In this document: in pieces, positions 60,490 to 64,000 of the stretch
How the letters are laid out: every line of letters starts with the position of its first letter
How positions within the stretch are numbered: position 1 is the stretch's first letter
From: Lepus europaeus
Taxonomy: Eukaryota > Chordata > Mammalia > Lagomorpha > Leporidae
NCBI RefSeq assembly: GCF_033115175.1
Contig: NC_084827.1
Span: forward strand, 150,529,701-150,593,700
Direction of reading: 5' to 3'
DNA length: 64,000 nt
Notes under the pieces: generated by a model
What the model was told of the DNA's origin: nothing
The model's database searches: none
The model's input: the letters and a program-made list of their open reading frames with translations, nothing else
Position numbers and translations under genes: made by a program

Positions 60490-60593
60490 AATTTCAGAAA
60501 ATATAGAAAATAAAATTAAAAGACACTTGCTTTTGTGCAAAAATTTTTGAAATCCATGCATAGCTTTTTTCATTTTCTATGAACATTTTTAAG
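60490..60593 (-). repeat. Short palindromic (MITE-like) element, copy 4
   Basis: The interior 'caaaaatttttgaaatccat' and 'gcatagcttttttcat' and the right end 'attttctatgaacattttta' match the family of 1977-2091 in the opposite orientation. The left end is decayed. Confidence 0.55.
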
Positions 60594-62149
60594 CTCTTAG
60601 GTACATGTACATGTGTATGCATATATATGTACATACATATGTGTATATATATAATTTTTAAATTAAAATTTGCATTTATTTTTCTTTTTTTCTCTCCCCT
60701 CTCTACTAGAATATTAGCTACATGAGCGTCAAGGATTTTGTTTTGTTCATTGTATATACACAACAGCTAAAATAATGTCTAACATAGAGGTGCTTGAAAA
60801 TGAAGCATTGCATATTTATATACCATTTTTTAGATTAGTGTACCTATCAATATGCCCCAACCAGAATTAAATCCAGATACTCACACCAGATCTGTCTCCT
60901 CTCTCTATTTTCCTTTTCTTGACTTGCTTCCAGAAGCTTAGACCTTTGCACACCTTTTTTTCCTGTCATCTTCTGCATCTGGAAGAGACCCCTCATCACC
61001 CTTTGATCCCAGTGTGACTATAGATGTCCTTCTTCCAGAAGTTCTACAGTCATTTCCTCCAAAATGCTTCCATCCCCTCCTGCTCTTTCCAGTGTCTGGT
61101 CTCTCCTTCACCAGTCTCTGTCCTTGTGCACACTGTTCTAAAATGCCCTGTGTCTCTGATAACCTTCTCTAGAGTCCTTCAAGCATGTCCACGATATCAC
61201 CTTTGCACTTTCTCCATATTCTTAGGTGGTAAACAGAAACAGGTGTTACTTTGCCTGGTTCACAGATGAGAAACTGAGATATGCTCTAACTAGAGGAGGG
61301 AAAGTACCAAGCCTCTCAAGACAACTCTTCTGGGATCCTTCTTCCTGTCACTTGAGGCAGGGATGGGGAGGGCTGGTGTTCCCTGACTTCAGCAAATCTC
61401 ACTATAATGCCTAGTGCCTCTCTGGAAAGTAATGGTGGATTTAATTGTGCTGGCGCAAAAGCCTTCCGTTAAGGGAGACCACAAGTGCTTTTCAGGACAC
61501 TGAAGGGATTTGGGGGGAAAAACCTGGAAACGTTAGCAAAAGGAGGACTTCAGTCCAGGCTCTCTGGCTTGGTGAGAAGGCTCCACAGAGCCCTGGGGAA
61601 GTGACAGGTCTCTAATCTGAACTAAAGTATGAGCTAGTTGTGGGTCCAGAATCAAAGAGGATCCTGGGAGCTTCCTTTCTTAGAATGTAGAGTATTTGCT
61701 GTGGAATCTAAAGCAAAGAGCTGAGTAGGGCGATGCCAGCAACCTCCCGGGGTGGAGATAGTGGGGTCTCCTGGCAGGACAAATTTACACCCAGAAGCCT
61801 TGAGGAGGCACTGTACTCCCTCAGAGCTTTTTGGGCCGCCAAGGAGTGCATCTTCTGATGGGGGATGCCCATATTCCTTCTATCATCCCAAGAGTCCGGA
61901 ATCCTTATATCCTTTCATTCTCAGACAAGCCATGCAAGGGGAATGGGAACTGGGCAGCCCCACTGTCCCTTAGTGTGCAGAGTTGGGCCCTAACTTTTAA
62001 GTCCCACCTGCAGATTTATGCCACCCGCCAAGCCACACAAAGGCTCAAATCCTTGAGAGGAAAGTGTGCAGGGGTCAGGGTCAGTGAGGGTGTGTGAGGT
62101 CATGCCTGCTTGTTTCCTAAAAGGAATCCCTCAAGAGAGGGCAGAGGAA
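60594..62149. other. Intergenic region, part 3, upstream of FAM237A
   Basis: The first part (60594-60850) is AT-rich with an alternating 'tatatatgtacatacatatg' tract. From about 60880 base composition becomes mixed, and from 61300 it is GC-richer and repeat-free, consistent with gene-proximal sequence. A short MIR-like piece may lie at 61225-61310. No exon is supported. Confidence 0.6.
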
Positions 62150-62446
62150 GATGTGGGAGGTGGACTTGGAGGCGCGAGGTGGAGGCATTTCCCAGGCGCT
62201 TTGACGTAGACTCCACGAGGCACGGGGCACTCCCACTGCATAAGAGGAAGCACCGCAGCGTTGGGGACGCGGCAACCGGGGACAGCCACTCGCGCCTGGA
62301 GAAGCCGGCGCACTGCTTCTTTCATTGCCTCTCCACGCACTCAGGGGAGCCCGATCCCAGCACTCGAGGGACCCCTGAGGGAACAGGGAGCCTGAGTGCA
62401 GACAGGCACCCTTCTGCAACCTGGGAGCAGAGTACAGCTTGATGAG
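62150..62446 (+). promoter_or_regulatory. FAM237A: Probable FAM237A promoter and first non-coding exon
   Basis: GC-rich, CpG-bearing sequence stands out sharply from the AT-rich surroundings. A CRE-like TGACGTAG is at 62202-62209 and a TATA-like CATAAGA at 62239-62245. A strong donor (atgag|gtgagtgg) at 62446/62447 would end an exon starting near 62270. Joined to the acceptor at 63850 this gives a 5' UTR exon in front of the FAM237A start codon. A second TATA box (TATAAAG, 62539-62545) lies downstream and offers an alternative start. The arrangement is inferred from signals only. Confidence 0.5.

Positions 62447-64000
<1,554 letters not shown>

Overview
The window is mammalian nuclear DNA, almost certainly from a leporid (rabbit or hare). 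It carries about 27 copies of the tRNA-derived lagomorph C-repeat SINE, with its typical GC-rich head, CT-rich tail and A-tail, plus a rabbit-type L1 3' end. No prokaryotic gene organisation is present, and most open frames lie inside SINEs.

Positions 1-35845 hold the 3' end of ADAM23 on the + strand. The recognisable coding exons are 4276-4444 (end of the cysteine-rich region and start of the EGF-like domain), 12006-12117 (rest of the EGF-like domain and stalk), two alternative 91-bp transmembrane exons at 20188-20278 and 25239-25329, and the terminal exon at 32420-32468, followed by a 3' UTR of about 3.4 kb. The two transmembrane exons share length and phase, so each gives a single-pass protein. 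Skipping both opens another frame and gives a soluble protein with a 60-residue tail. The introns hold C-repeats (six of seven antisense to the gene), an ancient L1, MIRs, a MER20, three copies of a short palindromic element, and a 5.1-kb L1-derived element at 5687-10803 with an 18-bp target duplication. That element has an L1 5' end, ORF1 and 3' end but no ORF2 (HAL1-like).

Positions 35846-62100 are intergenic. I recognise no gene there, apart from one exon-like minus-strand frame at 39157-39398. The region is dense in C-repeats (two SINE-in-SINE nests), with a 5'-truncated young L1 at 48621-50530, an old L1 tail and an L2.

From about 62150 a GC-rich, CpG-bearing stretch looks like the promoter and first non-coding exon of FAM237A (neurosecretory protein GL). 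Its start codon is at 63861 and its coding exon runs off the window end. ADAM23 (a catalytically inactive LGI-binding ADAM) and FAM237A (a secreted neuropeptide precursor) are neighbours in other mammals and both act in the nervous system, but nothing here shows them to be co-regulated.
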